Below, one piece after another: positions 22,971-31,068 of a stretch of 64,000 bases of DNA. The translations under genes and the position numbers were made by a program. The stretch is from Duganella sp. Root1480D1 (GTDB taxonomy: Bacteria > Pseudomonadota > Gammaproteobacteria > Burkholderiales > Burkholderiaceae_D). The notes beneath the pieces are model-generated. The model was given only the letters and a program-made list of their open reading frames with translations, ran no database searches and was not told the DNA's origin. Positions within the stretch are counted from its first letter, which is position 1. The number at the start of each line of letters is the position of its first letter. The stretch spans positions 292,085 to 356,084 of the forward strand of contig NZ_LMFZ01000034.1 in NCBI RefSeq assembly GCF_001427305.1, given 5' to 3'.

Positions 22971-23590
22971 TAATGCCCTCCAGCGCCAGGTAGCGGGCTT
23001 GGCGACGGGCCAGACGGAGGCGTTTGTCCGGGCGGCGCGTTTGGCGGAGGCACGGAAAGCGAGCCGGCCAGCGCGATGGGCAACGCAACACCTGGCGTAG
23101 TATCCGCCGCGGCCGAACCATCCGGCCGGCGGCTGCGCCAGCCTATTTTGATAACTACCGGCGCATCAGCGGCCCCGGAGCAAGTCCATTGCAACTGCCC
23201 GCCTGGCGCCGTGTTGGAGTCCTGGCAAATCACAGCGCGCGCAAGCGGCAATGCGGCGGCCAGATGCTGCCTGAACTCACTGAGCTCCTGCCGCGCCACG
23301 GCGGTTGGGTCGCAAGGAGCGCCACTGCAAGCGGCCGGCGCATCAGTCGCGCCGGCGTCGGCCGCAGAATCAAATTCAAACCCCAGATAGGCGGAGGACT
23401 GCGCCGCGTTGGCGCGAATGTGGTCAGCAAGCGTGGCAGCGGCCTGCAGGGCTTCGGTCTGCAGTGCTGATTCCTGTCGAGTGCGCATGGCATGTGCCTG
23501 CATCGCCAGCGCGCCGACCAGCCCGACGGCCAGCAGCAGCACGGCAACCAGCACTTCCACCATGGTGAAACCCGCATATGGACGACGCAT
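22970..23590 (-). CDS. pilV: Type IV pilus modification/minor pilin PilV
   Basis: A 206-residue PilV-type minor pilin. MRRPYAG/FTMVEVLVAVLLLAVGL carries the prepilin cleavage site with Phe1 and Glu5, and GALAMQAHAMRTRQESALQTEALQAAATLADHIRAN is the PilV family helix. Cys pairs in PAACSGAPCDP may form a disulfide. The C-terminus is Pro/Gly-rich (PPGQTPPSGPSPSPLPGAGG). It is the first gene of the minor-pilin cluster, 60 bases after nrdR; a 7-base inverted repeat in that gap has no T run. Confidence 0.88.
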   Translation of the reverse strand: MRRPYAGFTMVEVLVAVLLLAVGLVGALAMQAHAMRTRQESALQTEALQAAATLADHIRANAAQSSAYLGFEFDSAADAGATDAPAACSGAPCDPTAVARQELSEFRQHLAAALPLARAVICQDSNTAPGGQLQWTCSGAADAPVVIKIGWRSRRPDGSAAADTTPGVALPIALAGSLSVPPPNAPPGQTPPSGPSPSPLPGAGGH

Positions 23591-23650
23591 GGCGCAGCCC
23601 TCCCCTGCTGATCAAATTAGTCAGCAGAGGATTCGCGGGTTTGAGAAATA

Positions 23651-24124
23651 TCAAGCCTTGGAAGAGAGCTCTTGACCGTCACCAACTTCTTCGATCGCGT
23701 CCTGGAATTCGGCCAGGTCTTCGAAGTTTTTATACACGGAAGCGAAGCGGATGTAGGCCACTTTATCGAGGCGCTTGAGTTCTGCCATGACCAGTTCGCC
23801 AACGTAGACGGAATCGACTTCACGCTGGCCGCTGGTCAGCAGCTTTTCTTCGATGGAGGAAACTGCCTTGTCGACGGACTCGGCTGCAACAGGCCGCTTG
23901 CGCAAGGCCAGCATCAGGCTGGCGCGCAGCTTGTCGGCCGAATACTCGGTGCGGCTGCCGTTTTTCTTGACCACATAGGGCATGGTCAATTCGATCCGCT
24001 CCCAAGTGGTGAAGCGCTTATCGCAGTTCACGCAGCGCCGGCGCCGCTTGATGGCGTCCCCTTCCTCCGACACGCGGGTGTCGAGGACCTGGATATCATC
24101 GTGCTGGCAGAACGGGCATTTCAT
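23651..24124 (-). CDS. nrdR: Transcriptional repressor NrdR
   Basis: A 157-residue zinc-ribbon/ATP-cone repressor of ribonucleotide reductase genes that senses ATP/dATP. The N-terminal ribbon has CPFCQHDD and RCVNCDKRFTTWER; the ATP-cone follows from VVKKNGSRTEYSADKLRASL to VAYIRFASVYKNFEDL. Standard length. It lies downstream of glyA, but an intrinsic terminator sits 26 bases before its ATG, so it is probably expressed by read-through of that terminator. Confidence 0.97.
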   Translation of the reverse strand: MKCPFCQHDDIQVLDTRVSEEGDAIKRRRRCVNCDKRFTTWERIELTMPYVVKKNGSRTEYSADKLRASLMLALRKRPVAAESVDKAVSSIEEKLLTSGQREVDSVYVGELVMAELKRLDKVAYIRFASVYKNFEDLAEFQDAIEEVGDGQELSSKA

Positions 24125-24150
24125 GGATGTGGCGTCTCTTATTATGTAAT

Positions 24151-24180
24151 GAAAAAGCGCCGGACCTTACGATCCGGCGC
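24151..24180 (-). terminator. Intrinsic terminator after glyA
   Basis: On the minus strand, hairpin GCGCCGGA-TCGTAAGG-TCCGGCGC is followed by TTTTTC. It lies between glyA and nrdR. Confidence 0.9.
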
Positions 24181-24202
24181 CTCGATAGTACCAACCGCTT
24201 GC

Positions 24203-25447
24203 TTAGGCGTAAACAGGGAATTTATCAGCCAGCACCTTCACAGCGGCTTTCACGCGCTCGATGGTTGCTGCGTCGTGCGGGTTATCCAGCACGTCGGCGA
24301 TCAGGTTGCCCACTTCTTCCGCTTCGGCTTCCTTGAAACCGCGGGTGGTGAAGGCTGGCGAACCTAGACGAATGCCGGAAGTCACGAATGGCTTCTGTGG
24401 GTCGTTAGGGATGCCGTTCTTGTTGCAGGTCATGTGAGCCTGGCCCAGGATAGCTTCCGCTTCCTTGCCGGTCAGGTTCTTGGCGCGCAGGTCGACCAGG
24501 AACACGTGCGACTCGGTGCCGCCGGACACGATGCGCAGGCCGCGCTTGATCAGGGTCTTGGCCAGCACGTCGGCGTTCTTAACCACTTGCTGCTGGTAGG
24601 CCTTGAATTCCGGGGACAGGGCTTCCTTGAAGGCCACCGCCTTGCCGGCGATCACGTGCATCAGCGGGCCGCCCTGGATGCCAGGGAAGATCGCGGAGTT
24701 GATGATCTTTTCGTGTTCGGCTTTCATCAGGATGATGCCGCCACGTGGGCCGCGCAGGGACTTGTGGGTGGTGGAGGTCACGAAGTCAGCGTGCGGCACT
24801 GGGTTCGGGTACAGGCCAGCGGCGATCAGGCCAGCGTAGTGAGCCATGTCGACCATGAAGTAAGCGCCAACGGCTTTAGCTACTTTAGAGAAGCGCTCGA
24901 AGTCGATCTTCTTGGAGAAGGCCGATGCGCCAGCGATGATCAGCTTAGGCTTGTGTTCTTTAGCCAGGGCTTCCATTGCGTCGTAGTCAATATCTTCTTC
25001 AGCGGTCAGGCCGTAGGAAACAACGTTGAACCATTTGCCGGACATGTTCAGCGCCATGCCGTGGGTCAGGTGGCCGCCTTCTGCCAGCGACATGCCCATG
25101 ATGGTGTCGCCTGGTTTCAGGACAGCGAAGAACACACCCTGGTTAGCCTGGGAGCCGGAGTTAGGCTGCACGTTGGCGGCTTCAGCGCCAAACAGCTGCT
25201 TGACGCGGTCGATGGCCAGTTGCTCGACGACGTCCACGTATTCGCAGCCACCGTAGTAGCGCTTGCCTGGATAGCCTTCGGCGTATTTGTTGGTGAGCTG
25301 GGAGCCCTGGGCTTCCATTACGGCTGGCGAGGTGTAGTTCTCAGAGGCGATCAGCTCGATGTGGTCGTGCTGGCGCTTGTTCTCGTTCTGGATAGCGGCA
25401 AACAGCTCCGCGTCAACGTTGGCGAGGGTGTGATCTTTTGCGAACAT
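24203..25447 (-). CDS. glyA: Serine hydroxymethyltransferase
   Basis: A 414-residue PLP enzyme interconverting serine and glycine with tetrahydrofolate, a main source of one-carbon units for purines. It begins MFAKDHTLANVDAELFAAIQ. Visible are HIELIASENYTSPAVMEAQG, YAEGYPGKRYYGGCEYVD, the PLP-lysine motif VTSTTHKSLRGPRGG and SGIRLGSPAFTTRGF. ATG at 25447 has GGAGT as SD. Longer in-frame frames upstream are the riboswitch leader, not protein. The upstream ZTP riboswitch links its expression to the folate/purine precursor ZTP. Confidence 0.97.
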   Translation of the reverse strand: MFAKDHTLANVDAELFAAIQNENKRQHDHIELIASENYTSPAVMEAQGSQLTNKYAEGYPGKRYYGGCEYVDVVEQLAIDRVKQLFGAEAANVQPNSGSQANQGVFFAVLKPGDTIMGMSLAEGGHLTHGMALNMSGKWFNVVSYGLTAEEDIDYDAMEALAKEHKPKLIIAGASAFSKKIDFERFSKVAKAVGAYFMVDMAHYAGLIAAGLYPNPVPHADFVTSTTHKSLRGPRGGIILMKAEHEKIINSAIFPGIQGGPLMHVIAGKAVAFKEALSPEFKAYQQQVVKNADVLAKTLIKRGLRIVSGGTESHVFLVDLRAKNLTGKEAEAILGQAHMTCNKNGIPNDPQKPFVTSGIRLGSPAFTTRGFKEAEAEEVGNLIADVLDNPHDAATIERVKAAVKVLADKFPVYA

Positions 25448-25492
25448 GAAATTACTCCAGTTTTTAAGGCAGATTGGATCGAATCGGGAGCC

Positions 25493-25539
25493 AAAAAGTG
25501 ACAGGGCAGCCGAAACGCACGTTTCCATCGTGGCTGCCC
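25493..25539 (-). terminator. Riboswitch-controlled terminator before glyA
   Basis: On the minus strand GGGCAGCC (25539-25532) pairs with GGCTGCCC (25511-25504), followed within 7 bases by TTTTT (25497-25493). The 5' arm is the GGGCA end of the ZTP aptamer, so ligand binding and terminator formation are mutually exclusive. This fits a ligand-ON switch. Confidence 0.85.
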
Positions 25540-25640
25540 AGGCGAACGGCTGATTGATATATCTCACGTTCCCCGGTGGTTGCCCACCTCTCACCAGCAG
25601 CGCAAGCGCCAGCTAGTTTTTCGCCAGTTACGTGAGACCG
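25535..25640 (-). ncRNA. ZTP riboswitch (pfl motif) in the glyA leader
   Basis: Read on the minus strand, the leader shows the pfl/ZTP signatures in order: an ACGTAACTGGCG region, a variable linker stem, GGTGGGCAACCACCGGGG, and the 3' conserved AGCCGTTCGCCTGGGCA. The 3' GGGCA also forms the 5' arm of a terminator. ZTP riboswitches are known on glyA, purH and folD genes, where they turn on one-carbon genes when folate is limiting. Ends are approximate. Confidence 0.9.
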
Positions 25641-25653
25641 TAATGGAGCCAAG

Positions 25654-25682
25654 ATTGTATGTTAAGTAGCAATTAAGGGCAA
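25654..25682 (-). promoter_or_regulatory. Promoter of glyA
   Basis: On the minus strand TTGCCC (25682-25677), a 17-base spacer and TACAAT (25659-25654) lie just before the ZTP aptamer, giving transcript start near 25647. Confidence 0.75.
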
Positions 25683-25704
25683 CGGTTGTGCCGCTTTCGC
25701 AGAG

Positions 25705-25842
25705 ATTCGGGGTCAGGTCTGTCATTTGGACACGCAAGCACCATCTTTGACTATGCTCAATACGCGATTTCGGCCCTTTTCCCGTATTGAGGAAGGTCAA
25801 ACGATAGCGCTAGCTGTCCAAATGACAGACCTGACCCCGAAT
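25705..25842. repeat. 138-bp nested near-palindrome (MITE/REP-like)
   Basis: Perfect 28-bp inverted arms lie at 25705-25732 and 25815-25842 (arm contains GGGGTCAGGTCTGTCATTTG). Inside, TTTGAC/GTCAAA (25746-25751, 25796-25801) and CTCAATACG/CGTATTGAG (25756-25764, 25783-25791) are placed exactly symmetrically about the same centre. There is no coding frame of interest inside. The arm type resembles ends found near transposase/RAYT-type mobile elements, so this may be a non-autonomous element; that is inference. It lies between the divergent promoters of glyA and the SDR gene. Confidence 0.85.
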
Positions 25843-25882
25843 TTCGGCATACAATCCCTCCATTAATATTGGGAGTTCGACC

Positions 25883-26626
25883 ATGATCGTGTTAGTTACC
25901 GGCGCAACGGCTGGTTTTGGCGCCGCGATGGCGCGTGTTTTCGTCAAGAACGGACACAAAGTGATCGCCGCCGGCCGCCGCGCCGAGCGCCTGGAAGCCC
26001 TGGCGAGCGAACTGGGCCCCAACCTGCTCCCGGTCAAACTGGACGTCACCGACAAGGGTGCGATCCACGACGCCCTGGCCTCACTGCCCGCCGACTGGAA
26101 AGAAATCGACGTCCTGATTAATAACGCCGGCCTGGCCCTCGGCATCAAAGGCGCCCACGAAGCCGACCTGGGCGACTGGGAAACCATGATCGCCACCAAC
26201 TGCACCGGCCTGGTCACGATCACCCGCGCCCTGCTCCCCGGCATGGTCGAGCGCGGCCGCGGCATCATCATCAACCTCGGCTCGGTGGCCGGCGCCTACC
26301 CTTACCCTGGTGGCAATGTCTATGGCGCCACCAAAGCCTTCGTCGAACAGTTCACGCTCAACCTGCGCGCCGACCTGATCGGCACCGGTGTGCGCGCTAC
26401 CAATATCGCGCCGGGACTATGCGGCGGCACCGAATTCTCCAATGTGCGCCTCAAAGATGACTCTGCCGCAGCCAAGGTCTACGAAGGCACCACCCCGCTG
26501 ACCGCTGAAGATATCGCCAACACAGCTTTCTGGATTGCAACATTGCCGCAACACATTAATGTAAACTCCATCGAATTAATGCCAACCTGCCAAGGATTCT
26601 CGCCATTCGCGATAAAACGCGGCTAA
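25883..26626 (+). CDS. SDR family oxidoreductase (YdfG-like 3-hydroxy acid dehydrogenase)
   Basis: A 247-residue NADP-dependent short-chain dehydrogenase. It has TGATAGFGAAMARVF at the cofactor site, AAGRRAERLEALA (Arg pair typical of NADP use), DVLINNAGLALG, catalytic Ser in NLGSVAGAYPYPGG and Tyr-Lys in NVYGATKAFVEQFT. The C-terminus with IAPGLCGGTEFSNVR and VNSIELMPTCQGF closely fits the YdfG group, which oxidises serine, allo-threonine and 3-hydroxy acids. GGGAG SD precedes the ATG. A TACAAT box at 25850-25855 abuts the palindromic element. Confidence 0.93.
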   Translation: MIVLVTGATAGFGAAMARVFVKNGHKVIAAGRRAERLEALASELGPNLLPVKLDVTDKGAIHDALASLPADWKEIDVLINNAGLALGIKGAHEADLGDWETMIATNCTGLVTITRALLPGMVERGRGIIINLGSVAGAYPYPGGNVYGATKAFVEQFTLNLRADLIGTGVRATNIAPGLCGGTEFSNVRLKDDSAAAKVYEGTTPLTAEDIANTAFWIATLPQHINVNSIELMPTCQGFSPFAIKRG

Positions 26627-26745
26627 AATGCGGCCCCATATAAGGGAAAACCGTAAGCAATTGTTACGAGATTGTGCAAAATGCCTTGTCGCCGATTCAT
26701 TTGGCGTAAAATGTTGCCGATTCTCACTTAGTAGCTCTTCTATCT

Positions 26746-27144
26746 ATGTCGTCTGAGTTCACCTGGGAGGTCCGCGTCTATTACGAAGACACGGACGCCG
26801 GCGGAATTGTCTATTACGCGAACTATTTGAAGTTCTTCGAGCGCGCGCGCACCGAGTGGTTGCGCTCCCTCGACGTTAACCAGGACAGCCTCCTGCGAGA
26901 ACACGACGCCATGTTTGTTGTCAAAAATGTCAGCGCGGACTACCACGCGCCGGCACGACTAGACGATGTAATAAAATTGACGCTTCGTATTGATAAACTG
27001 GGCCGCGCTTCGATCCAGTTTGTACAGGAGGCATGGTGCGGCGACCGCCTCTTAAATACTGCCCACGTTAAAGTAGGCTGCGTCGACTCGGCCCTGCGCC
27101 CACGCGCCGTGCCTGATGCCGTTGCGGCCCGCATGCGCGCATAA
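26746..27144 (+). CDS. ybgC: Tol-Pal system-associated acyl-CoA thioesterase
   Basis: A 132-residue hot-dog thioesterase. The motif YYEDTDAGGIVYYANYLKFF carries the catalytic Asp, followed by ERARTEWLRSLDV; the family body YHAPARLDDVIKLTLRIDKLG is clear. In E. coli the gene heads the tol-pal cluster, as here: tolQ begins 18 bases downstream. Likely substrates are short-chain or acyl-ACP thioesters near the membrane; the physiological role in envelope work is unsettled. Confidence 0.95.
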   Translation: MSSEFTWEVRVYYEDTDAGGIVYYANYLKFFERARTEWLRSLDVNQDSLLREHDAMFVVKNVSADYHAPARLDDVIKLTLRIDKLGRASIQFVQEAWCGDRLLNTAHVKVGCVDSALRPRAVPDAVAARMRA

Positions 27145-27162
27145 TAATTAGATTGAGAAACA

Positions 27163-27852
27163 ATGAACGTCACCCAAGACCTCTCCTTCATCGCCCTCAT
27201 CACCAACGCACACCTGATCGTTCAGTTGATCATGGCGCTGCTGCTTGCGGTTTCCATCATTAGCTGGACCTATATTTTCAAGAAGCTGTTTGACGTGCGC
27301 GGCGCGCGCAAGCAGACCATCGAATTCGAAAAGACCTTCTGGGCCGGCGGCAACCTGCACGCCCTGCACGCCAGTGCTGGCAGCAACCGCGCCAACAGCG
27401 GCGCCCTGGCCCGCATCTTCGAAGCCGGCATGGGTGAATACATCAAGGGCAAGCAAGCCGCTGCCAGCAGCCGCGACATGAATATGGGCGACGTGCTGGA
27501 TGGCGCCCGCCGCGCCATGCGTGCCGCATTCCAGCGCGAGATGGATGCACTGGAAGCGCACCTGGCCTTCCTGGCTTCGGTCGGTTCCGTCTCCCCATAC
27601 ATCGGCTTGCTCGGTACCGTGTGGGGCATCATGAACGCCTTCCGCGGCCTGGCCAATGTGCAGCAGGCGACGCTGTCGGCCGTGGCGCCCGGCATTGCCG
27701 AAGCGCTGATCGCGACTGCTATCGGCCTGTTCGCTGCAATCCCGGCCGTGGTGGCGTACAACCGCTTCTCGCACGATATTGACCGCCTGGCGATCCGCTT
27801 CGAGAGCTTCGTTGAAGAATTCTCGAACATCCTGCAGCGCCAGTCCCGTTAA
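27163..27852 (+). CDS. tolQ: Tol-Pal system protein TolQ
   Basis: A 229-residue inner-membrane protein that with TolR forms the proton-driven motor energising the Tol-Pal envelope bridge during division. Three hydrophobic segments: about 13-36 (IVQLIMALLLAVSIISWTYIF), about 135-155 (VGSVSPYIGLLGTVWGIMNAF) and about 170-195 (GIAEALIATAIGLFAAIPAVV), with the MotA/TolQ/ExbB signature in the last two. tolR follows 15 bases after its stop. Confidence 0.96.
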   Translation: MNVTQDLSFIALITNAHLIVQLIMALLLAVSIISWTYIFKKLFDVRGARKQTIEFEKTFWAGGNLHALHASAGSNRANSGALARIFEAGMGEYIKGKQAAASSRDMNMGDVLDGARRAMRAAFQREMDALEAHLAFLASVGSVSPYIGLLGTVWGIMNAFRGLANVQQATLSAVAPGIAEALIATAIGLFAAIPAVVAYNRFSHDIDRLAIRFESFVEEFSNILQRQSR

Positions 27853-27867
27853 AAGGCGAAACTGAAG

Positions 27868-28308
27868 ATGGCATCCTCCTTCTCAAGTGGCCTGCGCGGC
27901 AGCCGCGGCGGCCGCAAACTGAAGTCCGAGATCAACGTCGTGCCTTATATCGACGTGATGCTCTGCCTGCTGATCATCTTCATGGTGATGCCGACTTCGA
28001 ACAACCCGCAGTCGATCGACCTGCCGCATGCCGAAAAAGCGTCGCGCCCGCCGGATGCCTATATCCAGGTGCAGGTGAAGCCGAACGGCTCGCTGATGAT
28101 CGGCATCGCCGGCAAAGCGGCCGAGGCGCCGGAAACCGAACCGAATCGCGAGGCCCTGGTACGCAAGCTGCGCGGCCTGCATGAACAATATCCTGAGTAC
28201 CCGGTGCTGATCGCCGGCGACAAGGAAAGCAAGTACGACGATGTGATCACACTGATTTCCGAAGCGAAGAAGTTGGGGATTAACCGCGTTGGCTTGGCAA
28301 CGAAGTAA
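27868..28308 (+). CDS. tolR: Tol-Pal system protein TolR
   Basis: A 146-residue ExbD/TolR protein: short cytoplasmic N-terminus (KLKSEINVVPYIDVMLCLLI), one TM helix about 22-42 holding the essential Asp (YIDVML), then a periplasmic domain ending GINRVGLATK. It forms the proton channel with TolQ. tolA begins 3 bases after its stop. Confidence 0.96.
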   Translation: MASSFSSGLRGSRGGRKLKSEINVVPYIDVMLCLLIIFMVMPTSNNPQSIDLPHAEKASRPPDAYIQVQVKPNGSLMIGIAGKAAEAPETEPNREALVRKLRGLHEQYPEYPVLIAGDKESKYDDVITLISEAKKLGINRVGLATK

Positions 28309-28311
28309 GGC

Positions 28312-29151
28312 ATGGCAATGACGATGGCAAATGCAGGCGGACCGTACCGTGTGCCGAAACGGCACGGCGGCACCCGCGCGTTTGCGCTCGCCGTGGTGAT
28401 GCATGGCGTGCTGTTTGCGTTTTTGTGGGTTGGCATTCGGTGGAACAATGATCCGGTGGGCGTTGATGCCGAGATCTGGGACATGACTACGCAGATGGCT
28501 GCGCCAAGAGCTCCGGAACCAGAGCCGCAACCAGAGCCTGAGCCACCTGCGCGCACGCCAGAGCCACCGCCCCCACCACCGGAAGTGGTGAAGCCGGTGC
28601 AACCGAATCCGGACATCGCGCTGCAGAAGAAAAAAGAAAAAGAAAAGAAAGAAGCTGAAGAGAAGAAACTGGCCGAGTTGAAGAAGAAGCTGGAAGACGC
28701 CAAGCGAGAAGCTGAACTCGAGAAGCAGGAAAAACAGGAAAAGGAAAAAGCCAAAAAACTGGCGGATCTGAAAGAGAAGGAAAAGCTCGCCAAGACCCGT
28801 GCTGCAGAAATGCAGCGCATCATGGGTTCGGCAGCTGCAGGCTCCACCGGAACAGCGGCACGTTCGACCGCGCCTAACCTGGACAAGGGCTATGTCGCCA
28901 AGCTGCGCACCAAGATCATGGGCCGCATCGATTATCCTGGCGCTAAGCAGGATATTGAAGCCCGGTTCATGGTCAGCCAGCTTCCAAGCGGCGAAGTCAT
29001 GTCCGTTAAGAAGACCAAGAGCAGCGGCGTAGCTGCATATGACACTGCGGTGGAGAATGCGATTTATAAGGCCTCGCCCCTGCCCAAGCGTGACGACGGC
29101 ACGGTGGCGCGCGAGCTTGAACTCGTGTTCAATTTGAAGGACGTACCTTGA
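28312..29151 (+). CDS. tolA: Tol-Pal system protein TolA
   Basis: A 279-residue envelope-spanning protein. Order: basic cytoplasmic N-terminus, TM helix about 24-44 (ALAVVMHGVLFAFLWVGI), a Pro/Glu-rich hinge (about 62-95, PEPEPQPEPEPPARTPEPPP), a Lys/Glu-rich helical domain II (about 100-165) and a C-terminal TonB/TolA-type domain from about 185 (GYVAKLRTKIMGRIDYPGAK) that contacts Pal, TolB and phage or colicin proteins. It is shorter than E. coli TolA (421) because domain II is short. A second ATG 6 bases later has better SD spacing. tolB starts in a TGATG overlap. Confidence 0.93.
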   Translation: MAMTMANAGGPYRVPKRHGGTRAFALAVVMHGVLFAFLWVGIRWNNDPVGVDAEIWDMTTQMAAPRAPEPEPQPEPEPPARTPEPPPPPPEVVKPVQPNPDIALQKKKEKEKKEAEEKKLAELKKKLEDAKREAELEKQEKQEKEKAKKLADLKEKEKLAKTRAAEMQRIMGSAAAGSTGTAARSTAPNLDKGYVAKLRTKIMGRIDYPGAKQDIEARFMVSQLPSGEVMSVKKTKSSGVAAYDTAVENAIYKASPLPKRDDGTVARELELVFNLKDVP

Positions 29152-30416
29152 TGAACAAAGCTAAATTGATGTTCGTAGTTGCCGGCGCAGCGTTTGCGCT
29201 GTCGGCACAGGCACAGCTTCGCGTCGAAATTTCCGGCGTGGGCAGCAACCAGATCCCGGTCGCCATCGGCCCATGCGCCGGCGAAGCCTCGGCCCCGGCC
29301 CAGATCTCGGAAATCGTCAAAGCCGACCTGACCCGCAGCGGCATGTTCAAGGTCATCGACGCGACGCCGACCACCAACCTGATGCAGACCGAAGCAACCA
29401 GCTGGAAGGCGCGCGGTGCAGACGCCCTGGTGGCCTGCTCCGTGCAGACCCTCGGCAACGGCCAGTTTGAAGTCCAGTACCGCCTGATGTCGACGGTGCA
29501 GGGCAACGACTTGTCCGGCTTCCGCGCCCCGATGCCGAACCAGTACGGCCGCCTGGCCGCGCACAAGATCGCCGATGACGTGTATGAAAAACTGACCGGC
29601 ATCAAGGGCATCTTCTCGACCCGTATCGCCTACGTGGTCCAGCAGGGTCGCCAATACCGCCTGGAAGTGGCGGACGCCGACGGCGAGAACGTGATCCCTG
29701 CCCTGACCTCGACCGAACCAATCATTTCGCCATCCTGGTCGCCTGACGGCACCAAGGTCGCCTACGTTTCGTTCGAACAGCGCAAGCCAGTGGTCTACGT
29801 GCAGAACCTGGTGACCCGCCAGCGCACCGTCGTGGCCAACGAAAAAGGCAATAACTCCGCGCCGGCCTGGTCGCCGGACGGCAAGCGCCTGGCCGTGGCC
29901 CTGTCCAAGACCGGCAACACGCAGATCTTTATCGTCAATGCCGACGGCAGCGGCATCCGCCGGCTGACCAACGGCAGCACCATCGACACCGAGCCGCAAT
30001 TCAGCGCCGATGGCCAGAACATCTTCTTCACCAGCGACCGCAGCGGCGGTCCTCAGATCTATCGCATGAGCGTCAACGGCGGCGAACCGCAGCGCGTGAC
30101 GTTCGGCAGCTCGTACAATATCAGCCCGCGCATTTCCGCTGACGGCAAGACGCTGGCTTATATTTCGCGGCGCGAAGGCGGCGTCTTCCAGTTGTTCGTA
30201 CTGGACCTGGATTCCCGCCAAGAGCAACGCCTGTCCGATACCACCAGCGACGATTCGCCAAGCTTCGCTCCGAATGGCAAGTACATCCTGTACGCCACTC
30301 AGAACGGCGGCCGCCGCTCGCTGGCGGTGGCATCGACAGACGGCCGGGTTAAGCAGCGCCTGAGTATTCAGGCGGGCAATATCAAGGAACCCACTTGGGG
30401 CCCTTTCATGAAGTGA
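29151..30416 (+). CDS. tolB: Tol-Pal system beta-propeller protein TolB
   Basis: A 421-residue periplasmic protein with a signal peptide (MNKAKLMFVVAGAAFALSAQAQ). The N-terminal alpha/beta domain spans about 22-155; from about 160 six WD-like beta-propeller blades with repeated SWSPDGTKVAYVS, AWSPDGKRLAVAL, FSADGQNIFFTS patterns follow. It binds Pal and TolA. The ATG at 29151 shares one base with the tolA stop; an in-frame TTG one codon earlier is not needed. Confidence 0.97.
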   Translation: MNKAKLMFVVAGAAFALSAQAQLRVEISGVGSNQIPVAIGPCAGEASAPAQISEIVKADLTRSGMFKVIDATPTTNLMQTEATSWKARGADALVACSVQTLGNGQFEVQYRLMSTVQGNDLSGFRAPMPNQYGRLAAHKIADDVYEKLTGIKGIFSTRIAYVVQQGRQYRLEVADADGENVIPALTSTEPIISPSWSPDGTKVAYVSFEQRKPVVYVQNLVTRQRTVVANEKGNNSAPAWSPDGKRLAVALSKTGNTQIFIVNADGSGIRRLTNGSTIDTEPQFSADGQNIFFTSDRSGGPQIYRMSVNGGEPQRVTFGSSYNISPRISADGKTLAYISRREGGVFQLFVLDLDSRQEQRLSDTTSDDSPSFAPNGKYILYATQNGGRRSLAVASTDGRVKQRLSIQAGNIKEPTWGPFMK

Positions 30417-30471
30417 AGAAGTAAAAGAAGTAAACGAGAAGTAGCACCTTTAACGACCAGGAGAAATAAAA

Positions 30472-30996
30472 ATGCGTAACGTAAAACACGTAGCCTTCAT
30501 CCTCAGCACCGCCGCCCTGCTGGCAGCTTGCTCCACCCCACAACCAGAAGCCAAACCACCAGTCGTAGTGGAGAAGCCAGTGGAACAGCCAAAAGCCGCT
30601 GAGCCACGCGAAGTCAAGCCAGTGGTTGCCGAAGTTGACGAACTGGACGTACCAGGCGGCAAGCTGGCCAACCGTTCCGTGTACTTCGACTTCGACAGCT
30701 ACGTTGTGCGTGAAGACGGCAAAGAAGTGGTGTCGAACCACGCTGCTTACCTGGGCAAAAACCAGCGCACCATCCTGATCCAAGGTAACACCGACGAACG
30801 CGGCGGCTCCGAGTACAACCTGGCCCTGGGCCAGAAGCGTGCTGAAGCTGTGCGCAAGTCGATGGCAGCCCTGGGCGTGACCGAGTCCCGCATGGAAGCC
30901 GTGTCCCTGGGCGAAGAAAAGCCTAAGGCTGAAGGCCACAACGAAGAAGCATGGTCGCAGAACCGCCGTGCTGACATCGTTTACAAAGCTAAGTAA
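30472..30996 (+). CDS. pal: Peptidoglycan-associated lipoprotein Pal
   Basis: A 174-residue outer-membrane lipoprotein. The lipobox is LLAAC with the lipidated Cys20. A Pro/Glu-rich stretch (about 25-60) leads to an OmpA-like peptidoglycan-binding domain with SVYFDFDSYVVRED, GNTDERGGSEYNLALGQKRA and SQNRRADIVYK. GGAG SD precedes the ATG. It closes the core tol operon; a strong terminator hairpin follows before cpoB. Confidence 0.97.
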   Translation: MRNVKHVAFILSTAALLAACSTPQPEAKPPVVVEKPVEQPKAAEPREVKPVVAEVDELDVPGGKLANRSVYFDFDSYVVREDGKEVVSNHAAYLGKNQRTILIQGNTDERGGSEYNLALGQKRAEAVRKSMAALGVTESRMEAVSLGEEKPKAEGHNEEAWSQNRRADIVYKAK

Positions 30997-31022
30997 TTCG
31001 CTAGCTTAACAATGCCGCACAA

Positions 31023-31068
31023 GGGGCAGCGCGCAGTTTATACTGCGCCCTGCCCCATTTCTTTTTTT
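31023..31068 (+). terminator. Intrinsic terminator between pal and cpoB
   Basis: GGGGCAGCGCGCAG (31023-31036) pairs with CTGCGCCCTGCCCC (31043-31056) with one mismatch and a 6-base loop, then ATTTCTTTTTTT. It ends 15 bases before the cpoB start, so cpoB is either transcribed by read-through or from a promoter overlapping the hairpin. Confidence 0.88.

Noticed and set aside
25448..25594. Longer GlyA with about 49 extra N-terminal residues
   Set aside because: The extension is the riboswitch and terminator leader; the ATG at 25447 has an SD and begins the family N-terminus.
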